NCBI GenBank assembly: GCA_903959905.1
Contig: CAJBYO010000047.1
Coordinates: 103,374 to 167,373 of the forward strand
Direction of reading: 5' to 3'
Origin: an uncultured Bacteroidales bacterium
Lineage (GTDB): Bacteria > Bacteroidota > Bacteroidia > Bacteroidales > FEN-979
DNA length: 64,000 nt
The notes under the pieces were generated by a model. The model made no database searches. It was not told where the DNA came from and was given only the letters and a program-made list of their open reading frames with translations. Each line of letters begins with the position of its first letter. The first letter of the stretch is position 1. Made by a program: the position numbers and the translations under genes. Positions 6,991-15,215 of this stretch are shown here, piece after piece.

Positions 6991-7683
6991 ATGCACCAGG
7001 CTGATGATCTGACCCCCGCTGAAACCGCTGCATTAATTGCACACCTGAAGCAATTTGTGACGGTAGAACGCTTCCGGAAATTTGAGGAAATCATTCGTTT
7101 CCGCACCCGCCACATCACCATCGCCCTGGAGGATATTTTTCAGCCACACAATGCCAGCGCGGTGTTGCGCACCTGCGAATGCTTCGGCATCCAGAACGTT
7201 CATATCATTGAGAACCGGAACAAATATGAAGTGAACCCCGACGTTGCGTTGGGCGCATCGAAGTGGCTTGACCTGGTCCGTTACCAGGGGAACGAGGAAA
7301 ACACTGCCTCGTGCATCAATTCGCTCAAAGAACAAGGTTACAGGGTTGTTGCCACCACCCCCCATGAAAACGGATATACCCCTGAAAACCTTCCGCTCGA
7401 CGGAAAAACTGCACTCATCTTTGGCACCGAACTGGCCGGACTGAGCCCCATTGCGCTGAAAATGGCCGATGATTATATTAAAATCCCCATGGTGGGATTC
7501 ACAGAAAGTTTAAATATAAGCGTTTCCGCAGCAGTTTTTATTCAAAATCTGACAAACAGGCTGAGAACCTCAGATATCAATTGGCAATTACCCGATACTG
7601 ACAAAGATCTCATTATGCTTGCCTGGCTTCGCGAATCAATTAAAAAGTCGGATACCATCATCCGGGGCTATCTCAATAAATAA
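6991..7683 (+). CDS. trmH: tRNA (guanosine-2'-O)-methyltransferase, SpoU/TrmH family
   Basis: This SPOUT-class enzyme probably methylates the 2'-OH of G18 in tRNA. The 230-residue protein has the N-terminal RFRTRHITIALEDIFQPHNASAVLRTCE region (the early NxxAVLRT motif), motif 2 ALIFGTELAGLSP (about 147-159) and the trefoil-knot motif 3 IPMVGFTESLNISVSAAV (about 173-190). ATG 6991 is used because the promoter element 6961-6968 lies inside the longer alternative frame. The extended N-terminal and C-terminal helices favour TrmH over the rRNA methylases RlmB/TsnR. Confidence 0.88.
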   Translation: MHQADDLTPAETAALIAHLKQFVTVERFRKFEEIIRFRTRHITIALEDIFQPHNASAVLRTCECFGIQNVHIIENRNKYEVNPDVALGASKWLDLVRYQGNEENTASCINSLKEQGYRVVATTPHENGYTPENLPLDGKTALIFGTELAGLSPIALKMADDYIKIPMVGFTESLNISVSAAVFIQNLTNRLRTSDINWQLPDTDKDLIMLAWLRESIKKSDTIIRGYLNK

Positions 7684-7759
7684 GTTAAACTGAAAAAATC
7701 TCCCGGTGCAACCCTGCCAGCAGGATGTTATCTTCATTGAAAGCCCTCATTATTCGGGT

Positions 7760-7802
7760 AATTCTGCGAAAATCTGCGCTTTAATCTGCGAAAATCTGCG
7801 AG
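7760..7802. repeat. AATCTGCG tandem repeat
   Basis: Four near-copies of a unit based on aatctgcgaa lie in the gap between trmH and the bTHX gene, just upstream of the bTHX promoter. Confidence 0.7.
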
Positions 7803-7832
7803 AAATATTCCTTATAAGTAAATGGTTTTTCA

Positions 7833-7840
7833 TACCTTTG
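7833..7840 (+). promoter_or_regulatory. -7 promoter element for the bTHX gene
   Basis: TACCTTTG matches TAnnTTTG; the predicted transcript start near 7846 gives a leader of about 26 nt. Confidence 0.6.
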
Positions 7841-7872
7841 CAGATTATAAGAAATTATTAATTAGTTGTATT

Positions 7873-8172
7873 ATGGGAAAAGGAGATAAAAAAACAAAAC
7901 GTGGCAAAATCATCATCGGATCTTCAGGTGTAAGCAGGTCACGCAAGAAAAAGAAAAATGGTGCTTCTGTTTCAGCTAAAGCTGAACCTAAAGCAAAAAA
8001 GGCAGTTGAAGAACAGGAAGCAGTTGCTGCAAAAGCCGCTGCAAAGAAAACTGCAAAAAAGGCTGAAGAACATGATGCACCAGCTGAGGAAAAAACCAAA
8101 GCTGCAAAGACAAAGAAAAAAGCAGATACTCCTGAAGCTGAAGCAGAACACACAGAGCCTGTTCAGGAATAA
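7873..8172 (+). CDS. Ribosomal small-subunit protein bTHX with long Ala/Lys/Glu-rich tail
   Basis: The first about 25 residues (MGKGDKKTKRGKI, then SGVSRSRKKKK) match bTHX, a tiny basic peptide that sits at the top of the 30S head. Typical bTHX proteins are only a few dozen residues; this one is 99 residues because of a low-complexity tail of Ala, Lys and Glu (AKKAVEEQEAVAAKAAAKK). The tail is mixed-charge and probably helical or disordered. The start at 7873 fits the promoter at 7833-7840. It precedes rsmG, another 30S-related gene, but a terminator hairpin (8202-8240) separates them. Confidence 0.8.
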   Translation: MGKGDKKTKRGKIIIGSSGVSRSRKKKKNGASVSAKAEPKAKKAVEEQEAVAAKAAAKKTAKKAEEHDAPAEEKTKAAKTKKKADTPEAEAEHTEPVQE

Positions 8173-8201
8173 CATTTTTCATTCAATGATTTTATTGAAC
8201 C

Positions 8202-8240
8202 CGTCCGGATCGGCCATTGCTTTTCCGGACGTTGTCTTTT
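8202..8240 (+). terminator. Terminator after the bTHX gene
   Basis: The stem cgtccgga/tccggacg (8202-8209 and 8224-8231) is followed by TTGTCTTTT. It ends only a few bases before the rsmG start codon. Confidence 0.7.
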
Positions 8241-8244
8241 CACA

Positions 8245-8871
8245 ATGAGTCTACTGTCAAACTATTTCCCCGGACTATCTGCATTGCAGACCGACCAATT
8301 TGCCCTGATGGAACTGCTGTACCGTGAGTGGAATGCCATGATCAATATCATTTCACGCAAGGATATTGACCAGCTTTCAACACACCATATTCTACATTCC
8401 CTGGCAATCGCAAAAGTCATCACGTTCAAACCCGGCACCTGTGTCATGGATGCCGGTACAGGCGGAGGTTTCCCGGGAATTCCGCTGGCAGTTATGTTTC
8501 CCGACGTACAGTTCACCCTTGTTGATTCCATCGGAAAAAAGATCAGGGTCATTGAAACCATCGCCACAGAGTTACAGCTCAGTAACGTCAAAACCATGAA
8601 TGTACGTTTTGAAACAGTGACAGGCCAGTTTGACTTTATCACCGGCAGGGCGGTATCCAAATTGCCGCCTTTTGTTGCCATGTTAAAAAAATGCATCCGG
8701 AGAAAGGGAATAAATGATATCCCGAACGGCATCCTTTACCTGACCGGCGGTGAATTTGAAAATGACCTTTCCGCTATAAAGGCATCAGCAACCGTTTGGG
8801 ACCTGGCCAGCTTTTTCACCGAATCATATTTCTCCACCAAGAAGCTCGTTCACCTTCATAACTTTTCATAA
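8245..8871 (+). CDS. rsmG: 16S rRNA (guanine-527-N7)-methyltransferase RsmG
   Basis: RsmG methylates G527 in the 530 loop of 16S rRNA. The 208-residue protein has the family's N-terminal helix pair (LYREWNAMINIISRKDID, about 28-45). The SAM motif MDAGTGGGFPGIPLAVMFP is at about 68-86, with VDSIGKKIRVI at about 93-103. The segment FDFITGRAVSKLP (about 130-142) contains the GRAV signature. The ATG lies directly after the bTHX terminator, so either it has its own weak promoter or it depends on read-through. Confidence 0.95.
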   Translation: MSLLSNYFPGLSALQTDQFALMELLYREWNAMINIISRKDIDQLSTHHILHSLAIAKVITFKPGTCVMDAGTGGGFPGIPLAVMFPDVQFTLVDSIGKKIRVIETIATELQLSNVKTMNVRFETVTGQFDFITGRAVSKLPPFVAMLKKCIRRKGINDIPNGILYLTGGEFENDLSAIKASATVWDLASFFTESYFSTKKLVHLHNFS

Positions 8872-9014
8872 CTTTTAGCAGCGTTTAATCCTTATAATCA
8901 ACGCATTAAATATTTACTTGCAGGAATGTACATATTGTCCTTGTTCATGTCGCCGGATTTTCTTTATTTCGCTTAGAATATCATATAATTACTAACCACT
9001 TAAAATCAGGATTT

Positions 9015-11090
9015 ATGGCTGAACAGAAGAAGTTCATTCCTTTCGTCTCCCCGGAGACAAACATGAAAGAATTCACCGTTCGGGCGTTAATCATTGGCCT
9101 TTTCTTTGCCGTCATTCTCGGCGCCGCCAATGCTTACCTCGGGCTAAAAGCGGGCATGACCATTGCCGCAACGTATCCGGCTGCCGTACTCGGCATGGCG
9201 ATCCTGCGTTTGATGAAAGGTTCGATCCTTGAAGAAAATTTCACCCGTACCGTCGGTTCCATTGGTGAATCGGTTGCTGCAGGCGCCATTTTCACACTGC
9301 CGGCATTTTTCGTGTCGGGCATCTGGTCAGAATTTTTCACGATGGGCCATTATATCACCTCTTCCCTCATCCTTATTGCAGGAGGTGTGCTTGGCATCAT
9401 GTTCGTTGCATTGCTTCGCCGCGTGATGGTAGAAGATGCAGAACTTCCTTTCCCCGAATCCGTTGCGGCTGCCGAAATCCACAAGGCTGGCCAGGGTGGT
9501 TCAGGCGGATCAAAGTTTCTCTTCTGGTCAATGGGACTGGGCGGTTTGATCAAGATTCTTGGTGAACTTCAGTTGTTTCAGTACCTCTGGGAAAAATTCG
9601 TGGTTTTCGGACAACAGACCATTACAGGCACCATATTCAAAGGACAGGGCGGTATGCTGCTCAGTTCCCCCGGCGTCAGCCCTGCCTATATGGGTGTTGG
9701 CTACATCATCGGCCCGAAACTCGGTGCCCTCAACTTCAGCGGCGGGATCCTTGCCTGGGGCCTTATGGCACCCATGATCATGTATTTCCTGCTTCCCGGC
9801 ATCAACTTCCAGGAATGGGGCGCATTTCTGATGGCCAAAGACCCTACCATGACACTGGATGCGGCCATGGCAAAAGTGAATGACCCTTCATACCAGATCA
9901 CACAGATCTGGAAATACATCATCCGCCCCATCGCCATCGGCGGTATGCTTGTGAGCGCTGCCTTCACCCTCTTTAAAATGAGGAAAAGCCTCACAACCGG
10001 GATTGCCCGGTCGGTAAAGGACGTTAAAAAAGCTGCAACGGGAATCGAACATAACGTTCCAAGAAATGAAAAAGACATCAGCTTCAGCTGGATCATGGTT
10101 GGAATCGCTGCTGTTGCCGTGCTCACTTTCTGCATTACCTTCTTCATTTTCCAAACCAATGTGCTTATTGCCGGCGTGGCCTCCACGGTCATGATCATCC
10201 TGGCATTTTTCTTTGCCTCCGTCTCGGGATACCTCGTCGGGATCATGGGTTCATCCAATAATCCTATCAGCGGCCTTACCCTCACTGCACTCGTTGTTAC
10301 CGCACTTATCCTTGTAGCTCTTGGCGTACAGGGTGATGCAGGTGTTGCAACGGTTCTCGGTGTTGCTGCCATCGTATGCGTTTCAGCAGCAGTCGCCGGT
10401 GAAATGCTCCAGGACCTCAAGGCCGGGCATATCCTCGGCGGTACACCGTGGCGCATGCAGATCGGAGATATCCTCGGCGTTATCCTCGCCGGTGCGGTAA
10501 TGTTTGTGGTACTTGCCTTCCTCAACGACGGCGACATTGCTTCCGGCAAAAACCTGGGCTACCAGGGCGGCTTCGGCAGCAAGAACCTTTCGGCCCCGCA
10601 GGCCAGCCTGATGGCCATTCTTTCACGCGGTATCGTGCAGGGACAAATGGCATGGCCGCTGATCATCGCCGGTATGCTCATGGGTGTTGCCTTCATCCTC
10701 ATGCAGGTCAGAAGCCCGATGCTTGTCAGCGTTGGTATGTACCTGCCGATTGAAACCACTTTCGCCATTTTTGTGGGCGGACTCATCAAGGGTGCGGTTG
10801 AAATGTATTCTGAAAGACGCAAACACAACGAGGCGCAAAAGGTGCGGGTCGAAAATACAGGCGTACTGCTTGCTTCGGGGCTGATTGCCGGGGAGGCGCT
10901 CATGGGACTGCTGATTGCGATCTTCGCAGTCTTCAACATCTTCCTCTATAACTATTTCAGCTTCTTTAAAACGCCAACGTTCTATATCAGCTTCGTTGTA
11001 CTGGCACTCATCGCCTATGTTCTGATACAGATACCTTTGAAAAACGCAGGAAAACCTGATGATCCGGCACCTCCGGCATCGGGAATGTAA
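9015..11090 (+). CDS. OPT-family oligopeptide transporter
   Basis: This 691-residue polytopic membrane protein (about 15 hydrophobic segments) belongs to the OPT family of proton-coupled peptide or metal-chelate importers. Evidence is the N-terminal FTVRALIIGLFFAVILGAAN-type helix and the glycine-rich YLGLKAGMTIAATYPAAVL segment (about 36-54). The later segment SSNNPISGLTLTALVVTA (about 414-431) is the OPT motif containing NPISG. A hydrophilic C-terminal tail ends KPDDPAPPASGM. Downstream are a PqqD-like gene and the dipeptidase pepD, which suggests peptide uptake and breakdown. A terminator follows at 11113-11146, so the link is proximity rather than a proven operon. Confidence 0.93.
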   Translation: MAEQKKFIPFVSPETNMKEFTVRALIIGLFFAVILGAANAYLGLKAGMTIAATYPAAVLGMAILRLMKGSILEENFTRTVGSIGESVAAGAIFTLPAFFVSGIWSEFFTMGHYITSSLILIAGGVLGIMFVALLRRVMVEDAELPFPESVAAAEIHKAGQGGSGGSKFLFWSMGLGGLIKILGELQLFQYLWEKFVVFGQQTITGTIFKGQGGMLLSSPGVSPAYMGVGYIIGPKLGALNFSGGILAWGLMAPMIMYFLLPGINFQEWGAFLMAKDPTMTLDAAMAKVNDPSYQITQIWKYIIRPIAIGGMLVSAAFTLFKMRKSLTTGIARSVKDVKKAATGIEHNVPRNEKDISFSWIMVGIAAVAVLTFCITFFIFQTNVLIAGVASTVMIILAFFFASVSGYLVGIMGSSNNPISGLTLTALVVTALILVALGVQGDAGVATVLGVAAIVCVSAAVAGEMLQDLKAGHILGGTPWRMQIGDILGVILAGAVMFVVLAFLNDGDIASGKNLGYQGGFGSKNLSAPQASLMAILSRGIVQGQMAWPLIIAGMLMGVAFILMQVRSPMLVSVGMYLPIETTFAIFVGGLIKGAVEMYSERRKHNEAQKVRVENTGVLLASGLIAGEALMGLLIAIFAVFNIFLYNYFSFFKTPTFYISFVVLALIAYVLIQIPLKNAGKPDDPAPPASGM

Positions 11091-11112
11091 TACGGATAAA
11101 TAAATTGAAAGG

Positions 11113-11146
11113 GAGCTGTTTCAGAGTTTTGGAGCAGCTCTCTTTT
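11113..11146 (+). terminator. Terminator after the OPT transporter
   Basis: The stem gagctg/cagctc (11113-11118 and 11135-11140), with further imperfect pairing in between, is followed by TCTTTT. Confidence 0.6.
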
Positions 11147-11149
11147 ATT

Positions 11150-11232
11150 CACCCCATCCCCCCAACCCGCTTCCCCAAAAAGGGAAGGGGGAGCAAGTCC
11201 CGCCCTTTTTGGGGAGGGATTTAGGGAGAGGT
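11150..11232. repeat. C/G-rich hairpin repeat (CTTCCCCAAAAAGGG)
   Basis: The arms cttccccaaaaaggg and ccctttttggggag form a hairpin, flanked by ccccatcccccc and tttagggagagg. It fills the gap before the PqqD-like gene and resembles, in composition, the element at 48209-48264. Confidence 0.7.
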
Positions 11233-11258
11233 CTGAAAAACACTAAACTTTACAATCA

Positions 11259-11657
11259 ATGAACTACTTCCAGCGCCGCCGAATTTTTAAACAAGCCAAT
11301 TTCCTTGACCTTCGCCCGGTGCGGGTGCTGGGGCACGAGGTGCGCGAGGATGGCGGAATCACCATGCTGATGCCTCGGTTTAAAAATAAGGTCAACTCAG
11401 CCCTGTTCCAGCCCAATTCCAAGGGTAAATTCATCACCATCAGGCTGGACCGGTTCGGCGGGCACACCTGGCTGCTCATCGACGGCCATTCAACGGTTTC
11501 ACAGATCTGCGACAGGCTGAAGGAGCAGTTCCCCGAAGAACTTCAGCCCATTGAAGAGACAGAAGACAGGGTCACTAAATTCCTCTCCCTGCTCTATCAG
11601 CAGCGCTATATTACTTTCCGTGAAATTCAGGATGAAACGGAACAGCATGCCAAATAA
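11259..11657 (+). CDS. PqqD-like (peptide-chaperone fold) protein
   Basis: The 132-residue protein shows the PqqD pattern: a WLLIDG-type central strand-turn (GGHTWLLIDGHSTVSQICDRL, split here at the turn) and a later helix with LLYQQRYI, where PqqD proteins grip the leader of a RiPP precursor peptide. No radical-SAM enzyme, precursor peptide or PQQ gene is nearby, so a role in RiPP maturation is not supported by context. Orphan PqqD-like proteins are common in Bacteroidota. It sits between the OPT transporter and pepD, all on the plus strand. Cysteine (QICDRL) is present but not in a metal motif. Confidence 0.75.
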   Translation: MNYFQRRRIFKQANFLDLRPVRVLGHEVREDGGITMLMPRFKNKVNSALFQPNSKGKFITIRLDRFGGHTWLLIDGHSTVSQICDRLKEQFPEELQPIEETEDRVTKFLSLLYQQRYITFREIQDETEQHAK

Positions 11658-11662
11658 TTTGC

Positions 11663-11670
11663 TAATTTTG
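11663..11670 (+). promoter_or_regulatory. -7 promoter element for pepD
   Basis: TAATTTTG matches TAnnTTTG, 55 bp before the pepD ATG. Confidence 0.5.
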
Positions 11671-11724
11671 ACGTTCTACCATCATCTAATGATCTTATAC
11701 CTTAATATTTAAAGTAACCCAGTA

Positions 11725-13185
11725 ATGAGCAACGAAATTTTACAACTCAATCCCAAAGCGCTGTGGAAGAATTTCCATAGCCTGACGCAGATTCCCCGTC
11801 CCTCCAAAAAGGAAGACCAGATCAGGGAATTCATCTATAATTTTGGCAAAAACCTCGGACTGGAAACCATCCAGGACGAAGTTGGCAACGTGATCATCCG
11901 TAAACCGGCCACCCCGGGCATGGAAAACCGCAAAGGCGTTGTACTGCAGGGACACCTCGACATGGTTCCCCAGAAAAACAGCGACAAAGTGCATGATTTT
12001 GAAAAGGACCCCATTGAAACGATCATTGACGGCGAATGGGTGCGTGCCAACGGCACCACCCTGGGAGCCGACAACGGAATGGGTGTTGCAGCAGCCATGT
12101 CGGTACTTGAAGCCACAGACATGCAGCACGGGCCAATTGAAGCGCTTTTCACCTCAGATGAGGAGACAGGCATGACCGGGGCCACCGGACTAAAACCGGG
12201 TGTACTGAAAGGCGACATCCTGGTCAACATGGACTCTGAAGACGAAGGCGAACTCTACATCGGATGTGCCGGCGGAACCAACGGCAACATCACCTTCTCA
12301 TACAAAGAGCAGCCACTGGCAGGCGATTTCAAAGGTTTTAGAATCAATGTAACCGGCCTGAAGGGCGGACACAGCGGCGTGGATATCCACCTCGGACGTG
12401 GCAATGCCAACAAAATCATGAACCGCATCCTTTATCACGGATTCAGGAAACACGGACTCCAGGTTGCCACCATCGACGGCGGAAGCCTTCGCAATGCGAT
12501 CCCGCGTGAATCATTCGCCCTTGTGGCAGTGCCTGCAGCCAATGTAACTGCATTCCTCGAATGCCTTGCCGGAAGAACCGCTAAAATTAAAAACGAACTC
12601 TCCGCCGTTGAACCCACGCTGAAGATCGAAGCAGTGGCAGCTGAAGTACCTGCCGCCGTGATTGACCCTGCCGTTCTCGTCAACTCCATGAATGCCATTT
12701 ATGCCTGTCCGAACGGTGTGATGCGCATGAGCAATGAGATGATCGGACTGGTTGAAACATCAAACAACCTGGCCATTGTAAAGGCAGAAAAAGGGAGCAT
12801 TAAAATCAGCAACCTCCTCCGCAGCTCTGTTGATTCAGCCAAGGATGACCTCCAGCAGATGATCAAGAGCGTGTTTGACCTGGCCGGTGGCGTATCAGTA
12901 TTTGACGGCAGCTACCCGGGATGGAAACCAAACCCCGACTCCCCGATCCTCAAGACCATGCAGGATGTTTACAATAATAAGTATGGCAACATCCCTGAGA
13001 TCAAGGCGATCCATGCCGGACTTGAGTGCGGTATCCTGGGTGGAGCCTACCCCAACTGGGATATGATCTCCTTCGGCCCGACCATTCGTTTCCCCCACTC
13101 CCCGGATGAAAAGGTGAATATAGCCACTGTGGTTAAATTCTGGGATTTCCTGGTTGAAACACTGAAGAACATACCGGTTAAATAA
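11725..13185 (+). CDS. pepD: Cytosol non-specific dipeptidase / aminoacyl-histidine dipeptidase PepD
   Basis: This M20/M28-fold zinc dipeptidase hydrolyses Xaa-His and other dipeptides in the cytosol. The 486-residue protein has the expected metal-site motifs: VVLQGHLDMVPQK (about 72-84, His ligand), TTLGADNGMGVAAAM (about 111-125, bridging Asp) and ALFTSDEETGMTGA (about 139-152, catalytic and ligand Glu). The lid domain GLKGGHSGVDIHLGRGNA (about 212-229) and the C-terminal HAGLECGILGG (about 430-440, last His ligand) are also present. It probably works on peptides imported by the nearby OPT transporter. Confidence 0.95.
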   Translation: MSNEILQLNPKALWKNFHSLTQIPRPSKKEDQIREFIYNFGKNLGLETIQDEVGNVIIRKPATPGMENRKGVVLQGHLDMVPQKNSDKVHDFEKDPIETIIDGEWVRANGTTLGADNGMGVAAAMSVLEATDMQHGPIEALFTSDEETGMTGATGLKPGVLKGDILVNMDSEDEGELYIGCAGGTNGNITFSYKEQPLAGDFKGFRINVTGLKGGHSGVDIHLGRGNANKIMNRILYHGFRKHGLQVATIDGGSLRNAIPRESFALVAVPAANVTAFLECLAGRTAKIKNELSAVEPTLKIEAVAAEVPAAVIDPAVLVNSMNAIYACPNGVMRMSNEMIGLVETSNNLAIVKAEKGSIKISNLLRSSVDSAKDDLQQMIKSVFDLAGGVSVFDGSYPGWKPNPDSPILKTMQDVYNNKYGNIPEIKAIHAGLECGILGGAYPNWDMISFGPTIRFPHSPDEKVNIATVVKFWDFLVETLKNIPVK

Positions 13186-13238
13186 ACTGGGACCTTAACT
13201 GTAATTAAAAAGGTTAATCAATAGCCTTTTTCACCGCG

Positions 13239-13287
13239 AAGGTGCAAAGAATTGAAAAATAGTTTATTTTTCAATTCTTTGCGCCTT
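13239..13287. repeat. Inverted repeat AAGGTGCAAAGAATTGAAAAATA
   Basis: The arms are 13239-13261 and 13266-13287 with a loop of about 4 bp and two or three mismatches. It lies between pepD and the GH16 gene and may terminate pepD transcripts. Confidence 0.8.
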
Positions 13288-13309
13288 TGCTATTTTCAGG
13301 CAGTTTGAC

Positions 13310-13317
13310 TATTTTTG
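13310..13317 (+). promoter_or_regulatory. -7 promoter element directly before the GH16 gene
   Basis: TATTTTTG ends 6 bp before the ATG at 13323. By comparison with rnpB in this window, whose predicted 5' end is 5 nt after its TTTG, the transcript would begin at or near the A of the ATG. Confidence 0.55.
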
Positions 13318-13322
13318 TGAAT

Positions 13323-15155
13323 ATGAAAACCCGGATTGTCAGCGTATTTCTGCTTTTTTTCATCTCATTGCATGGCCTTCTGGCCCAGAACACGCCATGG
13401 GACATCATCTATTGCCTGAACGGCGGAGAAAACAAGTCTGTTGGTATTTCAAAGCTCCCGGTACCGAACCCGGTTAGCAAACCCGGGTGGAACCTGGTTT
13501 TCAGCGATGAATTCCAGTCCGACAGCCTCAATGCTGCAAAATGGAACCGCAGCACCTTCCTGGATGATCAGCCTGCTGAGTGCAACCGCGGTTTTGCCGT
13601 GAACCCCGGCAATATCCTGGTTGAAAGCGGCAACGCCAGGATCAGCAATACAGTCGGTTCACTGCTCCCGGGTTGCCCCTACTCTTTCGGTGAAATTAAA
13701 ACCATGAGCGTAAAGGATACAAGCTTCCGAAGTTATTATTTCTACGCACCGGGTTACCTTGAAACAAGGGTTAAACTCTATAATAAAACCGGGCAGGGTG
13801 CCGCCTGCTGGCTGTGGGGCATCGGCACTCCTGAAAATCCCGGGACCCCGGGACCGTGGAACGAAATTGATGTGTTTGAACTCAATGGGGTGAACAGCAA
13901 TATTTTCAACGGTGCCTACCACTGGACCTATAACGGCAAGCATGTTTCCCAGCACCACGCCATTTACCTGACTGATTCCGCGCAGATGTACGATCTTTCT
14001 GCCAACTGGACGACATTCGGACTGGAATGGGATTCAACCGCGATCAGGTGGTATGTCAACAATTTGCTGGTTAAAGAACTTGATCTGACAAGGGTTCCCC
14101 CGTTTTGTTTGCAGGCAGCAAATTATTCACAGCCGGTGGCACCCTTCTGTTTGCGGCTGAATTCAGGAAATAATTCTGTGGGAAACCAGTCCGGGTCGCC
14201 CGATCCGGTCGATTTTCCGCAGTTGATGCTGGTTGACTATGTACGGATGTATAAAAAAACCGGCATGAAGGCATCACCGATCGTTCTCTCTGATGGCATA
14301 CCCCAGATTTGTGCTGCTGAAACGTCTCCGTCTCTTTCTTCCAAATTCATCAGTGCTCACTACTATCCGGGCGCCGTTTACACATGGTCATCACCGGCCT
14401 TTGAATTCCTGGATGTAAAATTGCCCATACCGCAGCCGAGAGGTAAAAAAATCATATGGATCAAACCTTCCATCGCTTCAGGGCAGTCATACCCAGTTTA
14501 TCTTGACACCCAATTCCCTGGAAATTATGCTGAACGAGATTCTGTCATGATCTATATCGCCCCTGAACCACCCACACTTCCGGCCGGTAATTTCACATCA
14601 TCACAGGTTGACACGGTTTGCCGGTTTGCCATTCAGACCCCGGCGCTTGACAATATTGCAGGCTGCGACTTCAGTGTTGATGCAGGGATAACCTGGAATG
14701 CGGGCACCCTGCAACCTGAAGCAGGGGTAACAACGTATGCATACGGAACTTTTAAGCCCGGGCAATTGGTCAGCTTCATGTTCCGCGTGCGAAACGGCTG
14801 CGGTTATTCACCGTCTGGAAGTTATTCTATTACCATGCCGGAACCTCCGGTCGGATGCAAATGGCCGGCAGGGACTGATGAGACTGCTCAAAATGGTGGT
14901 GGAAACGCTCCTGTTTCAGTCATGCCAAATCCCTTTACTACCAACCTGAATCTGAAGTTTGGACCATCACAGGTTCCTTCAGGCAGGGAAATTAATATCA
15001 GGATCTATGATGTCTATTCGAGGGAAATGGTGAACCAGGCGACCAGATCAAACAACTGTAACCTGGACCTGCACCAACTGTGCGGCGGTGTATATTTTTT
15101 AATCATCACGGATCAGAATACAGTAATATTTCGTACCGCGATTGTAAAACGTTGA
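13323..15155 (+). CDS. Secreted GH16 (laminarinase-like) glycoside hydrolase with type IX sorting tail
   Basis: The 610-residue protein has a signal peptide (KTRIVSVFLLFFISLHGLLAQ) and a GH16 catalytic domain at about 40-325. The family active-site motif E-I-D-V-F-E falls at about 181-186 (nucleophile Glu, assisting Asp, acid/base Glu); LVFSDEFQSDSLN near the start and LMLVDYVRMYK at the end of the jelly roll are typical. Beta-1,3-glucan or related polysaccharide is the likely substrate. A middle region of unknown fold (about 330-525) follows, then a Por-type C-terminal sorting domain (VSVMPNPFTTNLNLKF, then GGVYFLII, ending RTAIVKR) for export by the type IX system. ATG 13323 is chosen because it starts the signal peptide. 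Confidence 0.92.
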   Translation: MKTRIVSVFLLFFISLHGLLAQNTPWDIIYCLNGGENKSVGISKLPVPNPVSKPGWNLVFSDEFQSDSLNAAKWNRSTFLDDQPAECNRGFAVNPGNILVESGNARISNTVGSLLPGCPYSFGEIKTMSVKDTSFRSYYFYAPGYLETRVKLYNKTGQGAACWLWGIGTPENPGTPGPWNEIDVFELNGVNSNIFNGAYHWTYNGKHVSQHHAIYLTDSAQMYDLSANWTTFGLEWDSTAIRWYVNNLLVKELDLTRVPPFCLQAANYSQPVAPFCLRLNSGNNSVGNQSGSPDPVDFPQLMLVDYVRMYKKTGMKASPIVLSDGIPQICAAETSPSLSSKFISAHYYPGAVYTWSSPAFEFLDVKLPIPQPRGKKIIWIKPSIASGQSYPVYLDTQFPGNYAERDSVMIYIAPEPPTLPAGNFTSSQVDTVCRFAIQTPALDNIAGCDFSVDAGITWNAGTLQPEAGVTTYAYGTFKPGQLVSFMFRVRNGCGYSPSGSYSITMPEPPVGCKWPAGTDETAQNGGGNAPVSVMPNPFTTNLNLKFGPSQVPSGREINIRIYDVYSREMVNQATRSNNCNLDLHQLCGGVYFLIITDQNTVIFRTAIVKR

Positions 15156-15215
15156 GAAGGCCTTTTTTTTCACTATATTTACATGCCTTTACCACGTTCT
15201 GATAAATTTCACATC

